Part shown: in pieces, positions 48,386 to 60,870 of the stretch | How positions within the stretch are numbered: position 1 is the first letter of the stretch | Layout of the letters: each line of letters opens with the position of its first letter | NCBI GenBank assembly: GCA_013398275.1 | Contig: VZSE01008498.1 | Coordinates: 143,873-207,872 of the forward strand | DNA from: Promerops cafer | Taxonomy: Eukaryota; Chordata; Aves; Passeriformes; Nectariniidae | Direction of reading: 5' to 3' | DNA length: 64,000 bases | The notes under the pieces: model-generated | The model's database searches: none | Told to the model about the DNA's origin: nothing | Seen by the model: the letters and a program-made list of their open reading frames with translations, nothing else | Program-made: the position numbers and the translations under genes

Positions 48386-50014
48386 TTCCTTACAAGTTGT
48401 CATTATCCTGGTGTCCTGCTACCCCCTTTAAACCCCACATAGTGAACTGTTTCCTAACAGTGCAACCAATTCTCAGCAACAGAAAAAGTGTGCAAGTTAT
48501 GCAAGTCACGTAACCTGCAGTGTCTTCATCCAGCACTGTGGTCCTCAAGCTTTTCAAAGCCACTCTTCCTCTTTTTAAAAATGTTTCATTTCCCCTTCTC
48601 ATTTTCCCAGTTTCTATCTGACAAAAGCACTATTCACCCTCTAGCTTATCTCAAGCCCTCAGAGCTCAAACATGAGGTTTTAGTTTTTTCACAGTATGAA
48701 ACAATTTGGACAACTACCAACTTTCTTCTCCCGACATTTACATTTTAATTTTTCAGTAAAAACTGAATCCCAAACTCTGTGTTAGCTCAAAGGATAAAGT
48801 ACACTCATCTTGGAGCTGAAGAAGATGGACAACTTTTGGGTGAGAGAGTTGGAGACTAGCACAACAGCAGGGAACAGGTTTTTACCTATTACCTGTGGCT
48901 TTTACCTATTGTCCTCCAGTTACAGGATGTATTCTGATACTCCCCTGAGAGAAAGCCACTGCTGTAGTAGAGGAAGGAAAAAATGACCAGGACAACAGTC
49001 TGATTCTCCACATCACCCAAACAGCTAACAGAGTTTATTTCTAAAACAGCTGGAATCCCATATTTGACAAAGTTGCAGACAGATGGAGCTTTCAGAACCA
49101 GGTTGACACTGAAGGAAACTTAAAACACTTTTGCTGGCAGAGGTACAGCAGAGAGGTGTTGAATTCCCTGCCAGACGGAGCTGTCATTCAACGACCCCCA
49201 GTGGAGCTGGTGATAACAGAAAATCTGTGCTTTTCTTGGTAGACATGCTTCACAAGGAGGATTTGGGGAAACCAAGGAAACTTTGGCAGCAGAGATGTCA
49301 GTCTTCCAGCCTGAGAGCATCCTGATTAGGAGCATCTGGTGCGTCTATGGACCCAGCACTGTCACAACAGCCAAAGCTACAGGAATATTTTAGCCCTGTC
49401 AGTAGGCACAAAAACCAAAAGGGAACTGGTAACTTACATCTCTTGATCCAGTATAAGCAAGTGCACTTACAACAAAACATATTCTTTGGATGATCACAGA
49501 ACATAGTTCAGAAATTCTTTGGTTGTTAGACTGCATGAAATTCCCCTTGACTTTTTTTTTCTCCATATGGTGACAAGTGACAGAGTCATGTGAGAGGCTG
49601 AATAAAAAACTAGTGCCAGGAGAGGGGGCATGGTTCCAGGAGAAAGTGGAAACAGCCTTTTCTGCAGAGCAAGCTCAGGCTCCAGCCCCAGTCCTTAGCA
49701 GGTGCTTCTCCCTAGGGCCACCACAGCGCTGAGGTCTCAGCTGCATTCACAGTGTCTGCAGCAGAACACTCGCCACAGGATTGCCAAATGGGCTTAAAGC
49801 TTGTGGGAAGGTTCCTACTGTCAATCTGAGGTGACACCTCAGGAGGTGAGGGAGAAAAAACACAGTCTTTTTCTTCTGGGGGAACAGGAGAGGTTGTATC
49901 CTTAAACATCTGTCATATCAGTCCAAATTAAAGTCAGAGTGCCAGTTTCCAAAAACTGTAAGGACAGTCTTGGCAAGAGGATTGGTGATCAAGCACCCCG
50001 TTGCAAAAAATTAG

Positions 50015-50052
50015 ACACACACACACACACACACACGTGTGTGTGTGTGTGT
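50015..50052. repeat. (AC)11(GT)8 palindromic microsatellite
   Basis: Eleven AC units switch directly to eight GT units. The central 32 bases (50021-50052) are a perfect inverted repeat that could form a cruciform, and the alternating purine-pyrimidine tract could adopt Z-DNA. Confidence 0.95.
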
Positions 50053-52093
50053 GAGTACCTTGTTCTGCAGATATTTTCACTCAAAGTGCACAGAATGAAG
50101 TCCCTTGTCACATAAGGCCTTTTGACTGGTCCTGTGCTGGCAGCGCAAGGAAGGCTGAGCTATCACTGACACTGCTGACAATGGATTAATTCCCAGCTGA
50201 GAAGAATGTTTGTTCTCTTAAGCCAGAGAGCCTTTGAGCCATGCTCAATTCTGGTTGTTAAAAAGAAAAAAAAGGCTCATTCCTGACTAAACACAGAACA
50301 TATCATCTGAAAGTAGGGGGCAGAAGTTGAACATTGTAGAAAAATAAGAAATAGCCAATATGAAATTAGTAACAATATACCTGCCTTTTATATGGTTTAT
50401 TTGAATAATCCTCTGTATTAATGTTGAAGCACTTTATCTTGGAGTGAATGTATGTACCTTCATCCACTAAAAACAGAATTTTGTGCTTTTAAATTGTTTC
50501 CTGCTCCGTGTTGCTCCAAATAGGACATTTTTGAAAAGGAATAGCAAAAAGAATCACAGAAACTGTGCACCATGAGGAGAGGGATTCTTACCTCTTCAAG
50601 TTATCTGCTCGGTTATTTTCATTTACTTACTCAAAATTTTTGACACTTTAGCAGTTGGCCAATTTTCTGTTGTCAGAGTTAAAAATAAATCCTAAGTAAA
50701 GATACATATATTAGGATGGGGGGAAAAAAAGGTGGCAACAAATAGCAATATATGTTGACCTGCCATGAGGCACAAAAAGTATTTTCTGAGAACCATTAAA
50801 TTACTTAGCAGAATTGATGCAGAATCTCAGACAAATAGAAAAATATATAGGAAGCCAGAAAATGCTTTTTTCTCCACACTGTCCCTGGTAAACTGTATAA
50901 ACCCAACTTCTGCTGCACTGTCATGCAGTTATCTTGACAGAGTAAACCAAGTTCTACTTCACAGCTAGACATGAAAGGAGAAGCACCAAGGAGGAAAAGA
51001 GGCCCATGCTTCCTTTATTCCTGCAAAGAATTCCCAGCTCACCAGAGATGGATTGCAAAAGGAAAGACAAATGTGCCAAGAAGGCATTGTCTCAGCACTG
51101 AAGTTACATAGAATTTCATTATGATACCATGTTGGACAAAACTGAACTGTTCTGTCTGTCCAGGCTCTGGGCAGATTCCCCAGGATCATAGATTCCAGCT
51201 GAGGCAGAGGAAGTGACAATACCACATGTAAGAGAGAGAGAGAAGCACATTGCTCCATTCACAATGGGCTTTCCATAAACACTGTTAGATTACAAAGCAA
51301 ATAATTTATAGCAAATGCATAGAAATTTTCTACAGAAGTGGTCTTACTATGAAAAGGAGGAAAAAAAAAAGACCCCATAAAATATTAAATGTATGTTCTT
51401 GGGCACATATTTTCCTGTACTTGGCAAGGGAATTTTTTAAGAATAATCTTTGCTAAAAATTCATAGAGAAAATCCCTGATTTCATCGTGTACTGTTGGGG
51501 TTAGGAGGAAGTGCTTGCAATGATGTTTTCAAGTTGCAGTTCATAATTTTTGATGCTGGCTGAGCTGATGTTAGAAAAAGTCCACAGTTCTGATAGGAAG
51601 AGGTAACAAAGGCTTGGATCAGCTTATCCAGGCACAAATTAGTTTGTAACTGTTCCTTTGTTAAACGTATAATCCTTGGAAGTTAAGAATCAGGTAGGAA
51701 TTTGCAGGATTTCCCTTGTGTAAACAGATGGAGGAAATCAGAAGGAATTTTTCCATCCCTCTGAAAGGAGAACCAAATGACTGTCCAAATGAGTTTTAAA
51801 TAACACTTATTGCAAATGGCTGGAAATGGCCACAGCCCAGCTTAAGAGATAGAAGTTGTCTTTCTCCAAAACAAGCAAGTTCTCCATTACAAACTTCTTT
51901 GGGTGGGGGGAGGTGGGGGGAGCAAAAAATCTTTGGTTCACAACATTGTTTTGCATAGGCATTCAGGTAGATCTTCCAAAGCTACCAGCTTGTCCAGGCT
52001 AGTAACAAAATACCCACGGCTCTCTCCTCAGTAGTGGACGCTCCTCTTTGGTATCCTGTTTTGTAAAGCAGACGTCTTGCACAGGTGATGGAG

Positions 52094-52107
52094 TCACACA
52101 GATGCAT
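52094..52107 (-). CDS. CMTM7: CMTM7 last coding segment, 14 nt plus 3'UTR
   Basis: After a polypyrimidine acceptor (CTGTCTTCCTTTTCAAAG) the sequence ATGCATCTGTGTGA completes the split codon and gives N-A-S-V-stop. This parallels the human D-A-A-V end and supports the call despite the tiny coding length. The 3'UTR continues toward lower coordinates. Confidence 0.88.
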
Positions 52108-55100
52108 CTTTGAAAAGGAAGACAGAGTCACTTGTGTTGCCACAAACAAATTCACCCAATTTATTAAGCAACACGCTGGAAACCTTTTGGTAAGGGGTGG
52201 GGGAGGGAGAAAAGAAAGCATTGCTATGTTCACTATTTGCTCAAGTTATGCTCTTGTAGTTATTTTTGAACAGCTGTCAGTTGCTGTGATAATGTCTGTG
52301 ATGACAGAACATTTGGAATTATTGCTTTTTGAGTAATTTTGAGTCATAACAAGCAGGGCATTAACAGATCCTTCCAGGTAGACCCAGCCCTGTGCCAGAA
52401 AATATAAATATTCATTTTGGGAAGCATTCTGGCAGTTACTAAGCACGATACTTACTTGTTGACTGTGTGATGCACGAAACCTTGTAGGATGACCACATAC
52501 TTATAACACAAAGTATTGTAGCCAGGAACCCGAAAGTCTGGATGAGAAAACAAACAAACCACAAATACTTATGGAGCATTAGATGACACATATTCCATGC
52601 ATGTATGGACACTTTTGTATTTTCAGCTACACATTTTATGGGATTAACAGACCCAAAGAATAGAGGGGTTTTTTATTCCATTCTGACAAAAGACTAAAAT
52701 AACCCAAAAGTTTCTGTAGTATAATAGCAGCTTATGTCTTGTCAAAACTGAAAGATAGACTGAGAGTCATACACAAGGAGGGAGAAAAAGCTGGACAGCA
52801 GCATGGAGTGTCAACTTCTAAACCTCTCACTAGGATTCTGCAACAAAGAAAAGACTGTTTCTAGCACCTCTGACTACTGCTCTTTTACTGCCCCATTCAA
52901 ACAAGTCTTTCCCTGCTGTCTGCCAAATAAACAAGTCAGGTAGGTCTCCTAGTCTGTTTGCATCATCAGGACTAGGTTTCTGAAAGTAATTCTTTATTCT
53001 GGAGGAGTTGTATTTCAGGTCCTGCTGCTGTGAAAATACTGTCACCCACACTTGGAAGTCATGCCTCTCTCTGTAAAGAGAGCAGAGAGCACCTGCCAGA
53101 AGTCAGCTCAGAGCCCCAGTGGGTTTTAGCTCAGGAGAAATTATCTTGAACAGGGCTCTGTTCAGGAGCAGGAAGCGTTGAAAGCCGAATAGGGGGGTGA
53201 AATCCTTTAGGTAACTTCCAGCTGCTACAACAGTCATTTGTCAAAAGTTAATTGTCTTAATTCTTCACTTAAACACATTAGCTCCTATGAGTTAAAGCAG
53301 AAGCCTTTGGTTTCAACGCTCTGGCAGGACAAATACCAACTTTAGTGGTGAGTCCAGCATCTGACAACAAAATATTTTTGTTGGCACTGTGTTACAAAAC
53401 ATTCACTGAAATGAGCTAGAAGGTTATTCACCCAACCAAGACACAACTAAGGCAAGTCTGTAAGAAAACAGAGGTACAAGTGACAGATTTCCAATGCCCT
53501 ACTTAATATATTACAATTTTAAAAGTGTCAAGCCTAATAAACACAGTCTTACCGCTCCAGCCACAAGTCCAGTTATATTGTAACTCTTGGCTGCTGCTAC
53601 AATCGATCCAATGAGAAGCAGAATTGTACCAATTAAGTAATGAAGAAACTCCTGAAAAGACAAGCACAGCGTGCATCAGAAGGGAAACTTATCTACAAAG
53701 CATTTTGATATACCTCAGAAAGAAAATAAGTTGGCAGAGATGACTCAAACCCTCAAACCCAGAGGACGAAACATAGTCAAAAAGGAAAAAAAAAAAGCAG
53801 CAAAGCAAAGCAAGGCAAAAAACCAAAACCCAGCAACTCAACTTGTGAGAGGATTTTATACCAAACCTCAGTTTCTGTTCAAAAAAGAACAATTTGTGTC
53901 TACTAATGTTACTGGAATAGGATTTACTTACTGGGTATGGATGCAATCCTTTCAATTCAGCATGGTACATTACTTCCTTGCATCAAGTATGCACCTTCTT
54001 AAGGAAGATGGTTCAGGAGGAAGGAAGGAGCCTTAAGGAGATATTTCTCTAGCCTATATGAAATGGCATAAGTGGAAAACGAAATGCTCCTACTTCTGAT
54101 AATCTTAGAAAGTAAGCACTGGATCTACTGCTGCACTTACTAAAAACTTGCATCAACTGAGACTGGAAACCACAGGGAAGGGAGGGAAGGGAGGGAAGCC
54201 ACGAAAAGCACAGCTGCAGTAAAACATGACGCCATGGGGTTTTCTGAGAGAGGACCAAGGCACCACATTTAAACTCTTCTCTGGTATGGCAAGTATCAGT
54301 CCAGGAGTCAATTTTACCTTGTTACAAGCAGGGGGTATCTGTGGATTTAAATTTTGAATCCTCACAAAGCTTATGACAACCAGTACAGGTGTTTGCACAC
54401 TGAACATGGGTTGTTTCCTGTGCATGGTGGGGTGGGGCAGGTGGATATCTGCTTCCTTTATCTGCATTGCACTACCAGCACGAGCCAAGCAAATACAAAG
54501 GAGAGGAGAGGAGAGATTCTGTCTCAAACTAGAAGATAGAATATAGTCCCAAAAGGAAATTGTCCAAGGAAAGCCCAGAAGATGAACAGCCTACCATACT
54601 AGTTTCACTCTGCTCAGATGTTAAAAAGAGCTGAGGAGGATTTTTCCTGTGAAGTAGGCTCTGCGACCACAAGTTACTTTCCTAATTTGTAAACTTGTTT
54701 CGGGTAATCAGAATCTCAACCCTTGCATTTGCCAGAATAAATTATATGCATAAGGAGGCTTCTCTGACTAGCCCATGACGCAGCAGGCAAATGGGACATG
54801 CCACTGCCTCCTTAGAGACATCAAATAAAGCAGTGTACACAGGCTACTACTTTAGAGGAATCCAAGGGATGGGCAAAGCTGCAACAGAGTCATTAAAGGC
54901 CACATTAGGTGGAGAACCAACCCCCTGCAGGGCCGGAAGAGTGCCCCTCTGGAGAAATACTTCCAAGCTTTAAAAGGTGTCAGCAATGAACAACCTCTTG
55001 AACCACTTCAGCTTTACTGGCTGCAAATCACGCCCCTGATTGCAATGTAAAGATCCTGCCAAGAAACTCATCCAAATGCTAGCTGTAGTTTCCCAGACTC

Positions 55101-56594
55101 TCTCACATGCCTTCCTCTTCTGTTCTAAAGATACTTAAATGTGACTGAAAATGAGATTGTTTGTTTTGTAACAGAGCAGCAATGTTCGAGCATCACATCC
55201 TATAAAGCTTTCTGAAGCTGAGCAGCCACAAACTTCAGTGCCTTAAACTCTGGAACACTGAGGAATAATTAAACACACAACAACAACAACAACAACAAAA
55301 CCAGAAGCAGCCCATGCAGAGGCAAAAATAGCACAGTCCTGTTACAGCAATGCACACATTAAATGCTGCTCTGCAAAACTCTCATTTATTAGCTTACTTT
55401 ACTCCTTTATTTCAATCCCTGCATCTGTACTATCTCTAGATAAATAGGTACCTTTAGAAACAGATAGTGATGGCATATATTTGAAAAAAAAGTCTAACCA
55501 TATTCTTCAGCTAAAAAGAAAATTAAATTTTTCTCTCTGGTTATAAGTGGATGGATGGACAAACTGTTATCTTAGATCTGTAAATTACTTACATAGCTTC
55601 CATTAACCACTGCCCAACCACTTCTTGGGTTTCAAAATTCCTCTCTACCTCTCCAGTTGGCTTTCCCCACTCCTTTGGTCCTTCTTCAGTAGAACTAACT
55701 TATGTAAGGGAGGCATGCTCTAAGAGGTTGTTAAAATCCATCGTCCCACACTAGGATGCAGAACTCTTCTGTTAGCTGACCTGAGCCAGAGCTACTGGGG
55801 AAGTTCAGGTCTCACATTTTTGGTGCTGCCTGTTGGTTCTCTGCTAGGATATGAGAGATGGATGTGTATGGGAAATGCGGGAATGAGGCAGGAACATCCT
55901 GCAGGATATCCCAGGAATGGCCAGGCTACAGCAATCAGGCCAAGACTACTATTTTTTGCTATTGTTTAAGTTATCTAAAACCATACCAAAAAGAGGCACA
56001 TCTGATTTAAATAGCACTCACAGACTTTATTTTGGGACAGGATGTAGTACATGAATTCTAATGCTATGATTTGGTACTTTAGCAATCCCTGAGCTGCTAT
56101 AAATGACCTGAGCTAGGACCCATCTGCTGAAGGCTTGATGATCAGTAGCTTCCTTTCGATTGTCTCTTAATAAAATTATTGCCTTCCATATAGTAAATCT
56201 AGATTTATGTCTGTGTAAAGGAGGGCAGAATCAAATCCAAATCAGCTGAAAATCTTACAGTTACACAACCTGCTGAACAGAATACAAGCAACGAAAGGAT
56301 TTGCATAGGAGGCAAAAAAAGGAGATAATTTAGACATCCTCTCTTTGTGAGACAGCACAAGGGAATGGACTGAGAAAGTGAAACATCAACTCCCAAGAGA
56401 GGGGAGGAACCCAGGCTTACCGCGAGTGGCCAGCTAACACAAGTCAGCTTCCTGTAGACTCTGAAAATGTGCATGATGTAGAAGAACAAAATCATAACCA
56501 AGTCGCACATGGTGACAATCTGAAAGAAGCTGTATGCACTGTAATCTGTCCATGGAGAATTATTTACGCTGATGAATCCAATCAGCAGTGAGAT
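52094..56594 (-). CDS. CMTM7: CKLF-like MARVEL transmembrane domain protein 7, exons 2-5
   Basis: CMTM7 is a four-pass MARVEL protein reported to act in B-cell receptor signalling and in EGFR endocytosis. In coding order the minus-strand exons are 56594-56421, 53651-53553, 52537-52456 and 52107-52094. They encode 122 residues; human CMTM7 is 175 long with about 53 residues in exon 1, so only exon 1 is missing, right of the window. The core WTDYSAYSFFQIVTMCDLVM, then FYIMHIFRVYRKLTCVSWPL, and later LHYLIGTILLLIGSIVAAAK match CMTM7 better than CMTM8. The protein ends CITQST-NASV (human CVTQST-DAAV). It is convergent with CMTM6, the human arrangement. Confidence 0.95.
52456..52537 (-). CDS. CMTM7: CMTM7 exon 4, fourth membrane segment
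   Basis: 82 nt: 27 codons TFGFLATILCVISMWSSYKV SCITQST plus one base. The acceptor is TTCTCATCCAG and the donor is a perfect GTAAGT. Reading through the donor would add a few unrelated residues before TAG, so splicing to the short last exon is preferred. Confidence 0.93.
53553..53651 (-). CDS. CMTM7: CMTM7 exon 3, third membrane segment
   Basis: 99 nt, 33 codons encoding EFLHYLIGTILLLIGSIVAA and AKSYNITGLVAGA. The acceptor is CTTGTCTTTTCAG and the donor GTAAGA. NIT is a potential N-glycosylation site in the loop before the fourth segment. The corresponding human position is NQS, also a sequon, so the site looks conserved. Confidence 0.96.
54174..54198. repeat. GGGAAGGGA purine-strand minisatellite
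   Basis: Repeated GGGAAGGGA units in CMTM7 intron 2 form a short polypurine tract. Confidence 0.8.
55278..55298. repeat. (CAA)7 microsatellite
   Basis: Seven perfect CAA units in CMTM7 intron 2. Confidence 0.93.
56421..56594 (-). CDS. CMTM7: CMTM7 exon 2, first two membrane segments
   Basis: 174 nt, 58 codons. It encodes ISLLIGFISVNNSPWTDYSA, YSFFQIVTMCDLVMILFFYI and MHIFRVYRKLTCVSWPLA. On the minus strand the acceptor is TTTTGTCTTCCAG and the donor GTAAGC. Confidence 0.97.
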
Positions 56595-59500
56595 CTGGAA
56601 GACAAAAGGCATATTCAAGGTTTTCACTACGGTGCTCGGAGGGTTGTGGAGATGATTTTAAGCACAGCAAAGTGGCACTTGGAAACAGAAGACTAATGTC
56701 TAATGTAAATGGTATGGTCCCAACAAAATGGAAGACAAAGCAACGAGCATGATAATAAGGTTTTATAATTAGCTGATAAATGAGCTGAATCAACCATTAG
56801 GACTGGGGAAAGAGGCAATGGCCAGAAGGAAAGCAGCAGTTTCAGCCTGAAGAACTCAACTTGAAGATGTCTCTATGTACAACAGAAGAGGTCTCAAATA
56901 GAAAAATGTAACTAAATGCCTGGAGTTGCACCAGCGACTGAAGCATCTGAATGCCAGAGACTTTCAGAAAGAGTCCACTGAAAGCTATGAAAATGGAGGT
57001 GTCCATGAACACATGCACTTTCACTTTCATTTAGTGACATTTCTCACATGCACAATCAGAGGACCTGAGCTAACAGTTTTACTCTTCCTTTTTTGCCACC
57101 AACAGAGCAGAAGTATTAGCGGACTGTAAGGCAGTATCAGAGTAAATAATATAAACATTTGGAGGAACTGATTTAATTCACCTCACTCCCAAAACTTTTA
57201 TAAGTTAACACTGCCACATAAAACTATAAAGCATTATTGTAAAACTTCTTTCAGCTGTAGGCTTGCTAAGGACAAAATCTATTTCCTTTTTTCTTTAATC
57301 TAAAGCTACTTGTTTATTTTACTAATCTTGCTGCTTCCACCAGCCTGGCTAACCTGAGTGATCAAAATAAATCTACCGAGAATATAATAAAATATTTTTT
57401 TATTAAAGACTCAGTCAATGCATGCTTTCAGCCACTGTAATTTTTAGTTCATCCAAAGTCAGCCAGAAGCTGTAATGATTCACATTTTAAGTGTTTCTCC
57501 CAGACATTAAAAAACTGTCTGAGGAAGCCAGCACTTTAAGACTGTACCATCCTTTCCTGCACACTCATCTTCCAAACTCCTAACCAACTGCATTCATTAT
57601 CAGAATAATTTCCTTAGATTAAAAGAGAAAAGAACCAACCCCAAGGCCCAAACAACATAGCTGAGATTCTCCCTGTGTGCTAGCCCAGTTTCACCTGCTC
57701 AGTTCTAAGTGGACAGGCTAAATATATGCATGTACAAGGGCAACCAAAAGGTCTGTATGTAAAAACTTTACAAGGACCTGTCACCTTCACCAAACTCCAT
57801 CCAAACAGCCACATCAATGTCTTGACAGTGAACTACCTCAAAACAGTGGCTTCAGAGAAAAAAGTCAATGCTCCAGATTCTGTCACGCAAGTGGCTAAGC
57901 TGTTGTCAGACCTGGTCCAGCTCCATTACTTTTACTGTGGAAGTCCAAAGAGTTGATATTAGCCCTGTAAGTGATGCCCTGCTCTCTGAATCTTAATGTC
58001 AGTTAAAAAGAGTCATCTGCCTTAGCCACTGAATAACCTGAACGATTAGAAGGAGATAATTTACCCTATAATCTAGGAGAACACTCTACGTGATGCAAGA
58101 CACAGCTATTATTTCCATAATTTAAAACCAAACTTAATGAAATTTTATTCTATAGGAAGACTCAACAACAAATCACAGCAAGCACTGAGTCTTGCTCTTG
58201 GATAAAGGTGGAATAAGGACAACATTCTCTAACCACCAAAGGCCAGAAGAAGTTTCCCTTATTTAGGTGTCTTCACAAAAATCAGTTCCCAGTTTCAATT
58301 ACACTGTAAAAATCAAGAAGGAAGCATTAATTCACAGAAATATTAAATCTGCCCACCAGCTCATTTCATGCTTAAACAATTAACTTTAGCAGGGTTTTTT
58401 TTACAGTGTACAAGGGATAAGGAGGAGGACTGCACTCTTGAAGTACAACTACCACCCAAATAATAAAAAGCACTGGAAAAATAACCCCTTAGTTTAAGCT
58501 AGACCCAGTTCTTTCAATTTCATGGAAGCATAGAAGAATTTTTCTCTTCAGTTAAAAGGTATAAAAAATTGAGAAGCATAAAGAAGAATGTGAGTCAGGA
58601 CAGAAAATACATCTGAGGTGTCACAATCCTCAGAAATAAGAAGATACATGGTACCAATGAAGAATCTGCCCAACTCCCGACAGGGTAGAACCATGGATTT
58701 GAACAAACATGCTTTCCATTTCAACAGTTCTTCATGACTAAAACAACTCCAAATCCAATTAGTAAAGATTCTCCCTTTGATTTTAGACGTGCCTCAGCAC
58801 ACAGATAGGAAGAAACTACTGCATGGCAAGAGATATTTCTTTCAAAGATTTACTTTCTTAGCATAAATCTTGCAACATGAGATTTACCTGCCATTTCTAA
58901 AGAGGGTTCTCAGTTCACAGGCACGTGATTCTGTTTCACAGGACAGGTGCAAAGGAGACCCTCTCAACAACTTTATATAAAGCTGTACCACATCTGCCAC
59001 ACTACATTGCCTGCAGGTACAGTCAGAGTTTAAAACTCACCTGTTGAAAAAAGAATGCTAATAAACACAGGTAATAGAGCCACACAATATCACTTTGAAA
59101 CTAAAAAATATTGAAGTTCCTTCACCAGATACTGGTTTATCATGATATACCACGTGATGACTGTACCTTTTTCCCCCTGGGATTCTGGTTTCCAGAGAAC
59201 TGAGTGATAAAGTGATAAGTATGTAACTGTCTGGGATACAGCTGAACATCTATCTCAGAAGTCAGTTTGTGGCACAGAGAGAGAGAGAAATGAATGGCAA
59301 ACCACTGAAGTGATCAAATGCTATGAGTGCTTTTTATGCATCTGTGCTCAGGGGAGGAGGTCTATACATGCTGAAAATGAAAACTGAAGGCACAAAAAAA
59401 ATGCAGGGCACTGCTATTTCCATTTCAATATAGCACTTCACAGGTCATGACAGCAACACAGATGTAACCTATAGCCAGCAAGCCAGTGTGACCAGAAGTA

Positions 59501-60104
59501 CAGGTCAAGTGATGGCCAGTCTCATTAGAAGATTTCAGTGCGCTCCACAACGTACATCCGGGCTCCAGACCTGCATTACCAAAAGGGGTGAGGGACACAT
59601 TGCAGGGCAATATTATTTAAGTGCTTCCTGGTTTCCGAGAAGCAAAATAAAGACCACATGCATTAATCAACCCCAAGGAGGGACTTCTGTATTTAAATAA
59701 AGTTCCACATTTACTCTGTTTTAAAGAAGTTGATCAGCTTAAACTCACTCACTTCTTGACTCTCCTTTGGACCAGATATTTGAAGTGCCATGAAGCACGT
59801 TCAGGGACACTGGTATAGATCAGGAACTATCTTGCAGTCAAGGCAATGTGAGCTAAAGGCAGTCAGCACTTAGCAGACAGAAAAGACATAACAGAGCCTG
59901 CAAGACTTTTACAGAACCTGCATTCCCTTCCCTACTTTGAGCTGAAGATGAGGTAACCACATCCTCTGCAATGTGACTGTGCAAAATGCTGCCTCTTGAA
60001 TGGCACTGACATACCTTCCCAAGCCTAAACCCCATTCTGATTTGAAGTTAACTCAGATCTACAAAAAAAAATGAAACACAATTTGTTCTTTCCTGATGTG
60101 GTCT

Positions 60105-60870
60105 TCTTCCTAAAGCAGCCCAGGAAGCCGTTGGCCACTGTCACCAGAAAAGCACGTGGTTGGCTCATGGCCAGTGTGCTGTCACCCAAGATCTTCTCTG
60201 AAGAACTGCTTTCCAACTTCCAGCCTGTACTGGTGCACTTACCCTCAAATATCTCCACATACAGGACTTGGCATTTTTCTGTGTTGAAGTTGATGAGACT
60301 CCTCTCTGTTCCGACTGCCAAGACCTCTCTATGGCAGCACAACCCCCTGGCCCATCAGCCACTCCTCCCAGGTTTTTAATCACCTACAAACTTTCCAGGA
60401 GTACACTCTGCATCATCACCCAGGTCATTAATGAAGATGGGGAACAGTGCTAGTCCCAGTATGGACCCCAGAGGACCACTAGTGACTGGCCTCCAAATGG
60501 ACCTTGTACCACTGATCACAACACTTTGGGTTGTTCAGTTTTAAATCCATCTCACTGCCCACTTATCTAATCCATACTCTGTCAGCTTGTCTCTGAAGAT
60601 GTTATGGGAGACTAGAACCTTACCAAGGTCAAAGTAAACCACATCCATCACTCTTCCCTTGTCCACCAAGCTAGTCACCTCATTACAGAAAGCAGTAAGG
60701 CTAGTCAAGCATCTTTGTAAATCCATGTTAACTACTCCTGATCACCTTCTTGTCCTTCATGTGTTTGGAAATGCTTTCTAAGAGGATTTTCTTCATCATC
60801 TCCCAAGGGACTGAGGTGAAGCTGACAAATGTGTAATTCTCTGGATCTTCCTTCCTGGCCATAGGTACTA
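60105..60870 (-). mobile_element. CR1 LINE reverse-transcriptase fragment, minus strand
   Basis: Read on the minus strand, the frame at 60726-60541 gives DEVTSLVDKG-type sequence: NEVTSLVDKGRVMDVVYFDL, then HNIFRDKLTEYGLDKWAVRW. That is the CR1 RT palm region (family form VVYLDFSKAFDTVSHN). Further along, SILGLALFPIFINDL-like and GKFVGD motifs appear in shifted frames. The copy is decayed: the catalytic region is altered, stops and shifts interrupt it, and the 3' end is missing. Confidence 0.88.

Larger units (their letters stand above)
41366..52093. other. Region between convergent CMTM6 and CMTM7; no gene recognised
   Basis: It includes the CMTM7 3'UTR at its right edge. Candidate minus-strand poly(A) signals (TTTATT on the plus strand) are at 51014-51019 and 50396-50401. 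The 42.3-48.1 kb part is less AT-rich and has overlapping open frames on both strands (e.g. 42309-42815 minus, 42406-42861 plus), but none resembles a known family. A (CA)n and an (AC)n(GT)n palindrome are listed separately. Confidence 0.5.

Noticed and set aside
52438..52455. CMTM7 ending by read-through after exon 4
   Set aside because: It would replace the conserved C-terminus with unrelated residues. A perfect GTAAGT donor and a matching last exon explain the end better.
53671..54036. 121-codon plus-strand frame beside CMTM7 exon 3
   Set aside because: It is low-complexity Lys/Gln-rich sequence from an A-rich intron tract, antisense to the gene, with no similarity.
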